The position numbers and the translations under genes are program-made. From positions 1 through 59,053 of the forward strand of contig VAWU01000021.1 in assembly GCA_005888325.1 (NCBI GenBank): a stretch of 59,053 nucleotides of DNA, read 5' to 3'. The notes beneath the pieces are model-generated. The model was given only the letters and a program-made list of their open reading frames with translations, ran no database searches and was not told where the DNA came from. Shown piece by piece: positions 51,117 through 58,999 of the stretch (its first letter is position 1; the number at the start of each line of letters is the position of its first letter). The stretch is from Actinomycetota bacterium (lineage in GTDB: Bacteria; Actinomycetota; Acidimicrobiia; Acidimicrobiales; AC-14).

Positions 51117-51625
51117 CAGTGGCCGAGCTCGAGACCGACCGGCTCTTGTTGCGGCAATTCCGCTCCGGCGATCTCGACGCGTTCGCGCGCATGAGCCGCG
51201 ACCCCGACGTCATGCGCTTCATCGGTGAAGGAAGACCGCAGAGCCGCGACGAGGTCTGGCGCGCCATCGCCCTGCATCTCGGCCACTGGCAGCTGCGGGG
51301 CTACGGCAACTGGGCCGCGGTCGAGAAGGCGACGGGCGAATGCGTCGGACGCATCGGCCTGTGGAACCCCGAGGGCTGGCCCGGCCTCGAGGTGGGCTGG
51401 CTCCTGGCCCGCTCGCATTGGGGCCGGGGCCTGGCCACCGAAGCCGGGCGGGCCGCGCGCGACTGGGCCTTCGCGACGCTGGGCATCGACCACCTCATCA
51501 GCGTGATCCACCCCGACAACACAGCGTCGATCCGCGTGGCCGAGAGGCTCGGCGAGAACTTCGAGCGGCGCTCCGAGATCCGGGGAACGCCGGTGCTGAT
51601 CTACGGGATGAGCCGACCCGTCTAG
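51113..51625 (+). CDS. GNAT acetyltransferase (RimJ-like)
   Basis: The 170-residue GNAT protein begins at GTG 51113, overlapping the DUF885 stop. It has LETDRLLLRQFRSGDLDAFARM, GECVGRIGLWNPEGWPGLEVGWLLARSHWGRGLATEA with the acetyl-CoA Q/R-x-x-G-x-G/A-type loop, and HPDNTASIRVAERLGENFERR. This is the Acetyltransf_3 pattern seen in N-terminal protein acetyltransferases and antibiotic resistance relatives. The substrate is unknown. It is cotranscribed with the DUF885 gene. Confidence 0.86.
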   Translation: MTVAELETDRLLLRQFRSGDLDAFARMSRDPDVMRFIGEGRPQSRDEVWRAIALHLGHWQLRGYGNWAAVEKATGECVGRIGLWNPEGWPGLEVGWLLARSHWGRGLATEAGRAARDWAFATLGIDHLISVIHPDNTASIRVAERLGENFERRSEIRGTPVLIYGMSRPV

Positions 51626-51635
51626 CCCCCCCCAC

Positions 51636-51667
51636 CGAACGCATGTTCGTGCTCGAACGTGTGTTCG
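51636..51667 (+). promoter_or_regulatory. Two LexA (SOS) boxes
   Basis: CGAACGCATGTTCG (51636-51649) and CGAACGTGTGTTCG (51654-51667) both fit the actinobacterial LexA box CGAACrnryGTTCG. Their starts are 18 bp apart. A TAGCCT -10 (51670-51675) follows and ends 8 nt before ATG 51684. The second box sits at the -35/-10 spacer, so LexA should repress this gene until DNA damage. Confidence 0.75.
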
Positions 51668-51683
51668 TCTAGCCTTGCGGCCC

Positions 51684-53351
51684 ATGCAGCGGTCGTTCGA
51701 CGACCTCGGCGCCCCGCTCGCCCAGGTCACCTTCTGCGTCCTCGACCTCGAGACCACCGGCGCTTCTCCCGAGATGTGCGCGATCACCGAGGTGGGCGCG
51801 ATCAAGGTGCGGGGAGGCGAGTGCCTCGGCACCTTCCAGACCCTCGTCAACCCGGGCGCGGCGATCCCGCCCGCCATCACCGTGCTCACCGGCATCACCG
51901 AGGCCATGGTGCTCCCGGCGCCGCCCATCGACGAAGTCCTGCCCGCGTTGCTCGAGTTCGTCGGCGGAAGCGTGGTGGTGGGCCACAACGTGCGCTTCGA
52001 CCTCGCCTTCCTGCACGCGGCGATGCGACGGTCGCAACGGCCGCGTCTCGCCAACCGCTGGACCGACACGTGCGCCATCGCCCGGCGCCTCGTACGCGAC
52101 GAGGTGCGCGACTGTCGCCTCCTCACCCTCGCCAACCACTTCCGTCTCCCCCACCAGCCGTGTCATCGCGCGCTCGACGACGCGCTCGCCACGGCCGACC
52201 TGTTGCACGCGCTGCTCGAACGCGCGGGCAGCCTCGGCGTGCTCGGCCTCGACGACCTGCTCGAGCTGCCGACCATCCGCGCCCATCCCCAGGTCAACAA
52301 GCTCCGGCTCACGGCCAAGCTGCCTCGCCGGCCGGGCGTCTACGTCTTCCGGGGTCGGGGCGACCGGGTGCTCTACGTCGGCAAGGCCACCGACCTGCGG
52401 TCGCGCGTGCGCTCGTACTTCTCGGGCGACACCCGCCGCAAGGTGGCCCAGCTCCTGCGGGAGGTCGAGCGCATCGACCATGTGGTGTGCACCAACACGT
52501 TGGAGGCCGGGGTGCTCGAGGTTCGCCTCATCCACGAGCACCTGCCTCCGTTCAACCGCCAGGCCAAGCTCTGGGGCCGCTACGCCTACCTCAAGCTGAC
52601 GCTCGACGAGCGCTGGCCCCGGCTGTCGATCGTGCGGGTTCCGAAGCGCGGAGACGGGTGCCTCTACCTCGGCCCCCTGGCGTCGCGCGGCGCGGCACGC
52701 CTCGTCGCCGACGCCATCGAGACCGCCGCGCCGCTCCGCCGGTGCACGCAACGGCCCGGCCGAGACCAACGGGCATGGCCGTGCGCGCCCGCGCAGCTCG
52801 GAGTGGCGGCGTGCCCGTGCGCAGGCACGAGCTCCGACGCCGAGTACGGCGCGGTGGTCGACCGCGTCGTGCGCGGCCTCACCGTCGAGCCCGGCCTGCT
52901 GCTCGAGCCGCTCGGCGCGCGCATGGCGGCGCTCGCGTCCGCCGGCCGTTTCGAGGAGGCGGCCGACATACGCGATTGCGCCGCGGCCCTGGCCCGGGCG
53001 CTCCACCGGCAGCGGCGGCTCGAGGGTTTGCGCCGCGCCGGACGCATCGAGCTGCTGGCGCCCGACGGGCAGGGCGCGGTGCTCGACGGGGGCCGCCTCC
53101 TCGCGCCGGGCACGCTCCTCGACCCGCCGCCGGCCGACGCCGACGACCTCGACCTGCCCCTCCCGCGTCATCTTGCCGACGAGCTGGCGTGCGTCGGCAC
53201 CTGGCTCGACGCGGAGGCCGGGCGGCTGCGCCTCGTGCACTGCGACGGTGAGCTCGCCTCGCCGCTCCCCCGCCTCCCCCGCTTCGAGCCTCGCCGCACC
53301 CAGGCGCGCGACCGGCCGAGTCGGGTGCCCCTCAGCGTGGAGGTGGTTTGA
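51684..53351 (+). CDS. Exonuclease-UvrC-like nuclease fusion
   Basis: The 555-residue protein joins three parts. First is a DEDDh exonuclease (about 15-180: FCVLDLETTG, GHNVRFDLAFL, HRALDDALATADLL). Next is a GIY-YIG endonuclease domain (about 210-300: PGVYVFRGRGDRVLYVGKATDLRSRV). Last is a UvrC-type segment with the UvrB-binding helix FEEAADIRD (about 430). It lacks the UvrC C-terminal RNase-H half. It resembles M. tuberculosis Rv2191 and functionally E. coli Cho plus a PolC-like exonuclease. Two LexA boxes upstream indicate SOS induction. The 3' end overlaps the convergent methyltransferase by 20 bp. Confidence 0.88.
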   Translation: MQRSFDDLGAPLAQVTFCVLDLETTGASPEMCAITEVGAIKVRGGECLGTFQTLVNPGAAIPPAITVLTGITEAMVLPAPPIDEVLPALLEFVGGSVVVGHNVRFDLAFLHAAMRRSQRPRLANRWTDTCAIARRLVRDEVRDCRLLTLANHFRLPHQPCHRALDDALATADLLHALLERAGSLGVLGLDDLLELPTIRAHPQVNKLRLTAKLPRRPGVYVFRGRGDRVLYVGKATDLRSRVRSYFSGDTRRKVAQLLREVERIDHVVCTNTLEAGVLEVRLIHEHLPPFNRQAKLWGRYAYLKLTLDERWPRLSIVRVPKRGDGCLYLGPLASRGAARLVADAIETAAPLRRCTQRPGRDQRAWPCAPAQLGVAACPCAGTSSDAEYGAVVDRVVRGLTVEPGLLLEPLGARMAALASAGRFEEAADIRDCAAALARALHRQRRLEGLRRAGRIELLAPDGQGAVLDGGRLLAPGTLLDPPPADADDLDLPLPRHLADELACVGTWLDAEAGRLRLVHCDGELASPLPRLPRFEPRRTQARDRPSRVPLSVEVV

Positions 53352-54225
53352 ACGTGCTGACGGGGTGCCGCACGGCCCGGAGCGCGGGGCCCACCGGCGA
53401 AACGGCCAGGCGGCGCCTGGCCCGACGCGGCAGGGTCGACAGTGGCTGCCGGTCGCGCTTCTCCTTCGGACGCCGACGGCGGGCGCGCTGCTCGATCAGG
53501 CGCGCGGGATCGTCGGCGCGGAACGGGCGGGAGGGCAGCAGCTCGCGCACCAGGTTCCAGTCGTCGGGCACCAGGTTGAGCTTCCCGTCCTTGTCCTCGT
53601 CGAGCACCGAGTAGCTCATGTCGATGTAGCGCGCGCAGATCTCGTCGTACTGATCGGCGAGCACGGTGGAGGAGTTGTCGAGGCCGCGCACGATCGCCAG
53701 GCCGGTCGGAGGCACGTCGACGGTGGCGATGCGCAGGTCGGGCCGGTACTCCTTCAAGCAGAGCAGGACCTTCCAGACGTCGCCCGTCCACCGGTTTTGA
53801 ACCTGCACGCGTGCCGAGGTCTCCGCGTCGAACGGCTTGCAGTCGTGGAAGAGGATCGTCGACTCGGCGTGACAGAACCGCTCGAGGTGGAGAAAGTCAC
53901 GGAGCGCGTACTCGAAGAGATGCATCCCGTCGACGAACGCGAGGTCGAGGTCGTTGCCCCGCAGCACCTGCCTGAGGTCATGACGCTCGAAGAAGTCGTC
54001 ACTGCCCTCCGAAAAGACCTGGGCGGACTTGTCGATGGCGAAGCGGATGTTGGGCTCGGGATCGATGCCGACTGCGATCGTGCCCGGAAGCGCGAGCCCG
54101 AGCGACTTCCCGGTGCCGATACCGACCTCGACGTAGGTGCGCGGCAACACATGGCAGTGGATGCGGTCGAGGAGCTTCATGTACTTCCCCGAGGGATCAG
54201 CCGGCACGACGCCATGGTAAGGCAC
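53332..54225 (-). CDS. SAM-dependent methyltransferase-like protein
   Basis: The 297-residue protein has a class I methyltransferase core. YVEVGIGTGKSLGLALPGTIAVGIDPEPN gives motifs I and II, NDLDLAFVDGMHLFEYALRDFLHLERF motif III and TILFHDCKPFD the next strand. This resembles Methyltransf_24 members acting on glycans or lipids. The C-terminal 60 residues are Arg/Pro-rich. The next gene, divergent at 54264, encodes a glycosyltransferase, so the pair may modify a sugar. The substrate is unknown. Confidence 0.72.
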   Translation of the reverse strand: MPYHGVVPADPSGKYMKLLDRIHCHVLPRTYVEVGIGTGKSLGLALPGTIAVGIDPEPNIRFAIDKSAQVFSEGSDDFFERHDLRQVLRGNDLDLAFVDGMHLFEYALRDFLHLERFCHAESTILFHDCKPFDAETSARVQVQNRWTGDVWKVLLCLKEYRPDLRIATVDVPPTGLAIVRGLDNSSTVLADQYDEICARYIDMSYSVLDEDKDGKLNLVPDDWNLVRELLPSRPFRADDPARLIEQRARRRRPKEKRDRQPLSTLPRRARRRLAVSPVGPALRAVRHPVSTFKPPPR

Positions 54226-54250
54226 GCCGGACCGCGCTGACGGGGCCGCC

Positions 54251-54256
54251 TAGGCT
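54251..54256 (+). promoter_or_regulatory. -10 box TAGGCT
   Basis: TAGGCT ends 7 nt before GTG 54264; likely leaderless. Confidence 0.45.
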
Positions 54257-54263
54257 CGCGGTC

Positions 54264-55190
54264 GTGAAGGTGGCGACTCTCGCGGAGCTGCCCGCCGAAG
54301 AGGCGCGCGCGGTGGTGATCAACGTCGGCACCGACCTCACCGCCACGCTGGCCCTGGCCAGCATCCGCTTCCGCACGTCGCTTCCCGCCCTCCTCGTGTC
54401 GTGCGACCCCACACTCGAGAGCGCGGCCCGCTTCGACCGGCTCATGCGCAAGTGGGAGTTCGACGTCATCGAGCGGCCGGTCCGGTCCCACGGCGAGACG
54501 CTCGACTGGCTGTTCTCGGGGATCCGAGCCGACAAGGTGCTGCTCGTCGACTCCGACGCCGAGCTCCGTGACCCGGCGTGGGTCGACCGCATCCTCGGCT
54601 ACGTCGACCACCCGCTCGTCTTCGGCGCCGGGTTCGTGCACCGGCCCGTGATCAAGCCACACACGCTCAACCCCGAGCACGCCTACACGCCATGCCTGCT
54701 CCTGCGCGCAGCCGACGTCCGGGAGGCGTTGCGGGCGGGCGCCACGTTCCGGTTCCACATCGTCTACAACGACTTCCGGTTCAACCGCCGGGTCGCCCGA
54801 GTGCTGGCCAGTCGCCTGCGGCACGAGTTCGCGCCCCGCAACGGTCGGGTCGAGCGGCTGCCCGAGCCGCTGCGGGCGCGCCTGGCTCGCAGCACCCTCC
54901 CCTGGCTGCGATGGGCTCGGGTCGAGCACCAAGGCCTGCGGCCCAGCCTCGTCGTGTACGACACCGGTTCCGAGGTGTACTCCTGGTGCCGGCATCACAA
55001 ACGGCTTCTCTTCGCCGGCCTGCCCGCCGCGGTGATCGGCGACGAGCTCGTCCACTACGGCGGCGTGACCCGGGGACAGGTGCCCGGCGGGGGTGGCCGC
55101 CGGGCACCGGTCTCGATCGATGCGATCGAGGATGAGGTGCGCGAGCGGTTGCTCACGGAGTACGGGCTCGACTGGGACGAGGTCGCCTGA
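54264..55190 (+). CDS. Glycosyltransferase (GT-A-like)
   Basis: The 308-residue protein has a GT-A-type layout: AVVINVGTDLTATLALASIRFRTS (nucleotide-binding strand), ADKVLLVDSDAELRDPAWVDRILGY with the DxD metal motif SDAEL, then FGAGFVHRP and CLLLRAADV. The C-terminal half has VIGDELVHYGGVTRGQVPGGGG. It may transfer a sugar to a cell-surface acceptor. It is divergent from the methyltransferase at 54225. The -10 box supports the GTG start. Family assignment is moderate; no donor can be named. Confidence 0.65.
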   Translation: MKVATLAELPAEEARAVVINVGTDLTATLALASIRFRTSLPALLVSCDPTLESAARFDRLMRKWEFDVIERPVRSHGETLDWLFSGIRADKVLLVDSDAELRDPAWVDRILGYVDHPLVFGAGFVHRPVIKPHTLNPEHAYTPCLLLRAADVREALRAGATFRFHIVYNDFRFNRRVARVLASRLRHEFAPRNGRVERLPEPLRARLARSTLPWLRWARVEHQGLRPSLVVYDTGSEVYSWCRHHKRLLFAGLPAAVIGDELVHYGGVTRGQVPGGGGRRAPVSIDAIEDEVRERLLTEYGLDWDEVA

Positions 55191-55197
55191 CGCGCGC

Positions 55198-56268
55198 TCA
55201 GGCGCGCGCCGCTTCCCGCTGCGACACCTCCGCCAACCGCACGAGCACTTCGGCCGCGCGACCGTCGTCGACCGCGGCGGTGGCGGCGGCCAAGCCGTCG
55301 ACGAGGTCCTCGGCCCGACCCGCGGCCACGATGCCCGCCGCCGCGTTCAGCAACGCGAACTCCCGGTGCGGGCCACGTTGGCCGTCGAGCACCCGGCGGG
55401 CGAGATCCGCGTTCGTAGCGGCGTCGTCGCCTCGCAGGGCCGCGCCGTCGACTGGCTGGAGCCCGAGCTCCACGGGGTCGACGACGTACGTGCGCACGCC
55501 ACCGTCGCGCAGCTCGAGCACGGTCGACGTGGTGGTGAGCGTGAGCTCGTCGAGCCCGTCGTGCCCGTAGACGACGAGGGCGCGCTCGGTGCCGTTGGCC
55601 TCGAGCACCCCGACGACCTTCTCGGCCATGTTCGGGTCGCTCACCCCGAGCACCTGACGACGGGCGCGCGCCGGATTGGCCATCGGGCCGAGGAAGTTGA
55701 ACACGGTGGGCACGCCGAGCTCGCGGCGCGTCGGTCCCACGTGGCGCAGCGCGGAATGGAAGCGCGGCGCGAAGCAGAACCCCATGCCCGCCTCCTGCAC
55801 ACAACGGGCAACGCCATCCGGCCCGATGTCGATGGCAACCCCGAGCGCCTCGAGCACGTCGGCCGACCCGCACGCGGACGAGGCGGCCCGGTTGCCGTGT
55901 TTGCACACCGGGGCGTCGGCGCCGGCCACGATGAACGCGGCGATAGTCGACACGTTGATCGTGTGGCTCCGGTCGCCGCCAGTGCCGCACGTGTCGACGA
56001 CGTCGAGGCCCGCAGGGAGCGGAACCGGCTCCGCGAACGCGAGGAGTGTCGCGAGCATCCCGGACATCTCCTCGACCGTCTCGCCCTTCATCCGCAGCGC
56101 GACCATGAACGCGGCCATCTGCGCCGGTGACGCCGATCCCTCGAGGATCTCGGCGAGCGCGGCGCCCGCCTGGACCGACGTGATGTCGCGCCTCGACGTA
56201 AGCGCGCCGAGCACCGCGGCCCACCCGCCGACCTCCTCCAGCGTCACCACGTTGGCGCCCACTCGCAT
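55198..56268 (-). CDS. trpD: Anthranilate phosphoribosyltransferase
   Basis: The 356-residue enzyme joins anthranilate and PRPP in the second step of tryptophan biosynthesis. The N-terminal helices precede VVDTCGTGGDRSHTINVSTIAA, the PRPP loop. KHGNRAASSACGSADVLEALGV and FAPRFHSALRHVGPTRRELG bind anthranilate and Mg-PPi. NFLGPMANPARARRQVLGV, HDGLDELTL and NAAAGIVAAGRAEDLVDGL follow. Its ATG overlaps the stop of the acyl-CoA dehydrogenase (TGATG). In other actinobacteria trpD lies beside the exonuclease-UvrC gene as here. No other trp gene is in the window. Confidence 0.95.
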   Translation of the reverse strand: MRVGANVVTLEEVGGWAAVLGALTSRRDITSVQAGAALAEILEGSASPAQMAAFMVALRMKGETVEEMSGMLATLLAFAEPVPLPAGLDVVDTCGTGGDRSHTINVSTIAAFIVAGADAPVCKHGNRAASSACGSADVLEALGVAIDIGPDGVARCVQEAGMGFCFAPRFHSALRHVGPTRRELGVPTVFNFLGPMANPARARRQVLGVSDPNMAEKVVGVLEANGTERALVVYGHDGLDELTLTTTSTVLELRDGGVRTYVVDPVELGLQPVDGAALRGDDAATNADLARRVLDGQRGPHREFALLNAAAGIVAAGRAEDLVDGLAAATAAVDDGRAAEVLVRLAEVSQREAARA

Positions 56269-57437
56269 CAGTCCCACCAGAGGTCGCGGTCGAGCACGCC
56301 GCGCGCGATGAGGCCCAGCTGCACCTGCGAGGTGCCCTCGACGATCGTGAGCTGCTTCGCGTCGCGGTAGTAGAGCTCGGTGGGGTGGTCCTTCATGTAG
56401 CCCGCGGCGCCCAGCAACTGCAGGCACACGCCCGAGGCCTTCACCGCCAGCTCGGTGGAGTAGTACTTGGCCATCGACAGGTAGGGCACCCACTCCTTGG
56501 TGAACTTGCCCTGGTCCGCCAACCAGGCGGCGCGGTACGTCAGCAGGCGTGCCGCTTCGATCTCGGTGGCCAGCTTGGCGATCTCCCATTGGATCGCCTG
56601 GAAGTCGGCAACGGTGCGGTTGAACGCGGCGCGCTGCTGCACGTACTCCGTGGCGTACATGAGCGCGCCCTCGGCCAGCCCGATCCCCCGTGCGGCCACG
56701 ATCGGGCGCATGGAGTTGAGCCCGAGCATGGCGAGCCGGAACCCACCGATCTCCCCCACCACGTTGGCGTCGGGGACGTGCACGTCGTGCAGCAACAGCT
56801 CGCCGGTGTCGACGCCCCGCACCCCCATCTTGCGATCGAGGTTCCCGACCTCGACGCCGTCCCATGCCCGCTCGACGATGAAGCAGCTGACCGAGTCGTG
56901 GCTCCGATCGGCGGGATCGGGGGACGACTTGGCGAACACGCAGTACCAGTCGGCCTGGGCCACGCCGCTCATCCAGCACTTGGTGCCGTCGAGGCGCCAG
57001 CCGTCGCCGTCGCGCACGGCTCGCGTGCGCATGCCCATGACGTCGCTTCCCGCCTGCGGCTCGGACAGGCCGAAGCCCGCGCGCTGGGTGCCCTCGGCCA
57101 CCGGACGCACGTAGCGCCGGCGTTGCTCGGGCGACCCGGCGATCACGACCGGGCCCGTCGGCAGGCGCGTCAGCAGCAGCATGAGGGCGGCCGTGTTCGA
57201 GTACTTCGCCACCTCCTCGATAGCGACGGTCAGCCCGAGGATGCCGGCGCCCGACCCCCCGTCCTCCTCCGGAGCGAAGAGGCCGAGCAGACCCGCGTCG
57301 CGGAAGATCTCGAACAGGTCCTGCGGGTACTCGCCGGTGTCGTCGATCTCACGCGCCCGGGGCCGTACCTTGTCCTGTGCGAGGCGGCGCACGGACTCCT
57401 GGAGCGCGGCCAGCTCCTCGGACAGCTCGAACATCAT
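56268..57437 (-). CDS. Acyl-CoA dehydrogenase
   Basis: This 389-residue flavoenzyme has the standard three-part fold. Helices (FELSEELAALQESVRRLAQDKVRPRAREID) come first. The middle beta domain holds FGLSEPQAGSDVMGMRTRAV and GTKCWMSGVAQADWYCVFAK. The C-terminal helices contain RAAFNRTVADFQAIQWEIAKLATEIEAAR and LLGAAGYMKDHPTELYYRDAKQLTIVEGTSQVQ, with the catalytic Glu in the IVEGTSQ segment. It should dehydrogenate a medium- or branched-chain acyl-CoA. A TAGCTT -10 sits 7 nt before ATG 57437, within a duplicated 14-bp motif. Confidence 0.93.
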   Translation of the reverse strand: MMFELSEELAALQESVRRLAQDKVRPRAREIDDTGEYPQDLFEIFRDAGLLGLFAPEEDGGSGAGILGLTVAIEEVAKYSNTAALMLLLTRLPTGPVVIAGSPEQRRRYVRPVAEGTQRAGFGLSEPQAGSDVMGMRTRAVRDGDGWRLDGTKCWMSGVAQADWYCVFAKSSPDPADRSHDSVSCFIVERAWDGVEVGNLDRKMGVRGVDTGELLLHDVHVPDANVVGEIGGFRLAMLGLNSMRPIVAARGIGLAEGALMYATEYVQQRAAFNRTVADFQAIQWEIAKLATEIEAARLLTYRAAWLADQGKFTKEWVPYLSMAKYYSTELAVKASGVCLQLLGAAGYMKDHPTELYYRDAKQLTIVEGTSQVQLGLIARGVLDRDLWWD

Positions 57438-57441
57438 GGCC

Positions 57442-57472
57442 GTGAAGCTACAGGGACAGTGAAGCTACAGGG
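57442..57472. repeat. 14-bp direct repeat containing the -10 box
   Basis: GTGAAGCTACAGGG occurs at 57442-57455 and 57459-57472 (17-bp period). The first copy holds the TAGCTT -10 (minus strand, complement of 57445-57450) of the acyl-CoA dehydrogenase gene. Two tandem promoters or a regulator site are possible. Confidence 0.65.
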
Positions 57473-57478
57473 CCGCCG

Positions 57479-57515
57479 AAAAATGGCAACGAGCCCCCTC
57501 GCGGAGGCTCGTTGC
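57479..57515 (-). terminator. Rho-independent terminator of whiB
   Basis: On the minus strand GCAACGAGCC (57506-57515) pairs with GGCTCGTTGC (57486-57495) across a 10-nt loop. It is followed by ATTTTT (complement of 57479-57484). It lies 19 bp after the WhiB stop codon. Confidence 0.88.
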
Positions 57516-57533
57516 AGGGAGAGCGGGAAGCCG

Positions 57534-57767
57534 TCAGGCCGACTTGCGGCGCTGTCGGACGATGCGCCGGCGTTCCTTCTCGGTCGCGCCGCCCCAGATG
57601 CCGTCGTGCTCGCGGTGGCTCAGGGCGTACTCGAGGCAGGGGGTGCGGACCGCACACGCGTTGCAGACCGACTTGGCGGTGTCTGCGGCGTCATCCGAGG
57701 TCGGGTAGAAGATCTCGGGATCCAAGCCCCGGCATGCCGCCTTCTGGCGCCAGGACAGATTCGTCAC
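57534..57767 (-). CDS. WhiB-family iron-sulfur transcription factor
   Basis: The 77-residue Wbl protein has the four conserved cysteines in a C-x22-C-x2-C-x5-C spacing (Cys12, Cys35, Cys38, Cys44), binding a [4Fe-4S] cluster. The GIWGG turn (56-60) follows, then a basic DNA/sigma-contact tail (TEKERRRIVRQRRKSA). The length is that of WhiB1/WblE types. The GTG start is preceded by AAGGAAG about 10 nt upstream. It is monocistronic, ended by a strong terminator. The upstream 224 bp (57768-57991) holds no gene and should contain its promoter. Confidence 0.95.
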   Translation of the reverse strand: MTNLSWRQKAACRGLDPEIFYPTSDDAADTAKSVCNACAVRTPCLEYALSHREHDGIWGGATEKERRRIVRQRRKSA

Positions 57768-57991
57768 GGGGGATCACTTCCTTACTGTGTCTGGTTCCAA
57801 ACCGCCACACCGCGGCCACTCGGACGGGGCGAGCCGCGCAGTGGACTGCAGCTGGACCCTCGATTCTTGAACATGGTGGTTGCGAAAGTCCAGGGGATTC
57901 TCCGGGCCGGCTCTGGGGTTTTTCATCGGCCGGCCGAGGCCTTGGCTGGAGCACAACCTCCGGGGGGTTCCCGGGACGGAAAGGGACCGGT

Positions 57992-58999
57992 CTAGGCCGC
58001 CGTCACGGGCTCGTCAACCGGGAAGTGGCACGCCACGAAGTGGTTCGGTCGGATCTCCCGCATGAGGGGCTCGTCCGAGGCGCAGACGTCCTGGGCCCGG
58101 GGGCAGCGGGTGCGGAACCGGCAGCCGCTCGGCGGGTTGATCGGCGACGGCAGCTCGGTCGACTTCAGCGGCTCGACCCGGTCGCTCGCGACCACCGGCT
58201 CGGGCGTGGGGATCGACGCCAGCAGCGCGTTGGTGTACGGGTGGGCGGGCTCGCGGTAGAGGACGTCGGCCTGCGCCAGCTCGCAGAGCTTGCCCAGGTA
58301 CATCACCATCACCCGGTCGCTGATGTTCTTCACGACCGACAGGTCGTGGGAGATGAAGAGCATGGTGAGGCCGTAGCGGGCCTTCATGTCCTCGAGCAGG
58401 TTGAGGATCTGCGCCTGCACCGACACGTCGAGGGCCGACACGGGCTCGTCACAGATGAGCAGCTTCGGGTCGACGATGAGGGCGCGGGCCAGGCTCACCC
58501 GCTGACACTGGCCGCCGGAGAACTGGTGCGGTCGCCGGTCGCTGACGTCGGGGTCGAGCCCGACCGTCTCCAGCACCGAGTTGACGCGGTGGCGACGCGC
58601 CTCCTTCTCGCCGGCGATGACGAGCGGCTCGGCCACGATGTCGCGCACGCGCCGGCGGGGGTTCAGCGACGAGACCGGGTCCTGGAAGATGAGCTGCATG
58701 CGCCGGCGGGTCTTGCGCAGCTCCTCCCCCTTGATCTTCGTCAGGTCGCGTCCTTCGAACATGACCGCTCCCGACGTGGGTCGCGGGAGCTGGATGATGG
58801 CGCGACCCGTGGTCGACTTGCCGCAGCCCGACTCACCCACCAACCCGAGCGTCTCCCCCTCCATCACGTCGAGGCTGATGTCGGACACCGCGTGCACCTT
58901 GCCGCCGCGCCCGGAGGGGAACTCGACGACGAGGTGCTCGACCCGCAGCAGTGACGCGCCGTTCTCTTCCCGGAGGTGGGCGGTGCCGCTGCCTGCCAT
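57992..58999 (-). CDS. Peptide ABC transporter ATP-binding protein (OppF/DppF type)
   Basis: The 335-residue ATPase energises oligopeptide or dipeptide uptake. Walker A is GESGCGKSTTG (near 55), the Q-loop is IFQDPVSSLNP, and the signature is FSGGQCQRVSLARAL. Walker B is LLICDEPVSALDVSVQAQILNLL, and the H-loop is LFISHDLSVV. The C-terminal CxxR/oligopeptide extension (PSGCRFRTRCPRAQDVCASDEP) ties it to Opp/Dpp. Its ATG overlaps the stop of the preceding ATPase gene (TGATG), whose end is at the window edge. The permease and binding-protein genes are outside. Confidence 0.92.
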   Translation of the reverse strand: MAGSGTAHLREENGASLLRVEHLVVEFPSGRGGKVHAVSDISLDVMEGETLGLVGESGCGKSTTGRAIIQLPRPTSGAVMFEGRDLTKIKGEELRKTRRRMQLIFQDPVSSLNPRRRVRDIVAEPLVIAGEKEARRHRVNSVLETVGLDPDVSDRRPHQFSGGQCQRVSLARALIVDPKLLICDEPVSALDVSVQAQILNLLEDMKARYGLTMLFISHDLSVVKNISDRVMVMYLGKLCELAQADVLYREPAHPYTNALLASIPTPEPVVASDRVEPLKSTELPSPINPPSGCRFRTRCPRAQDVCASDEPLMREIRPNHFVACHFPVDEPVTAA

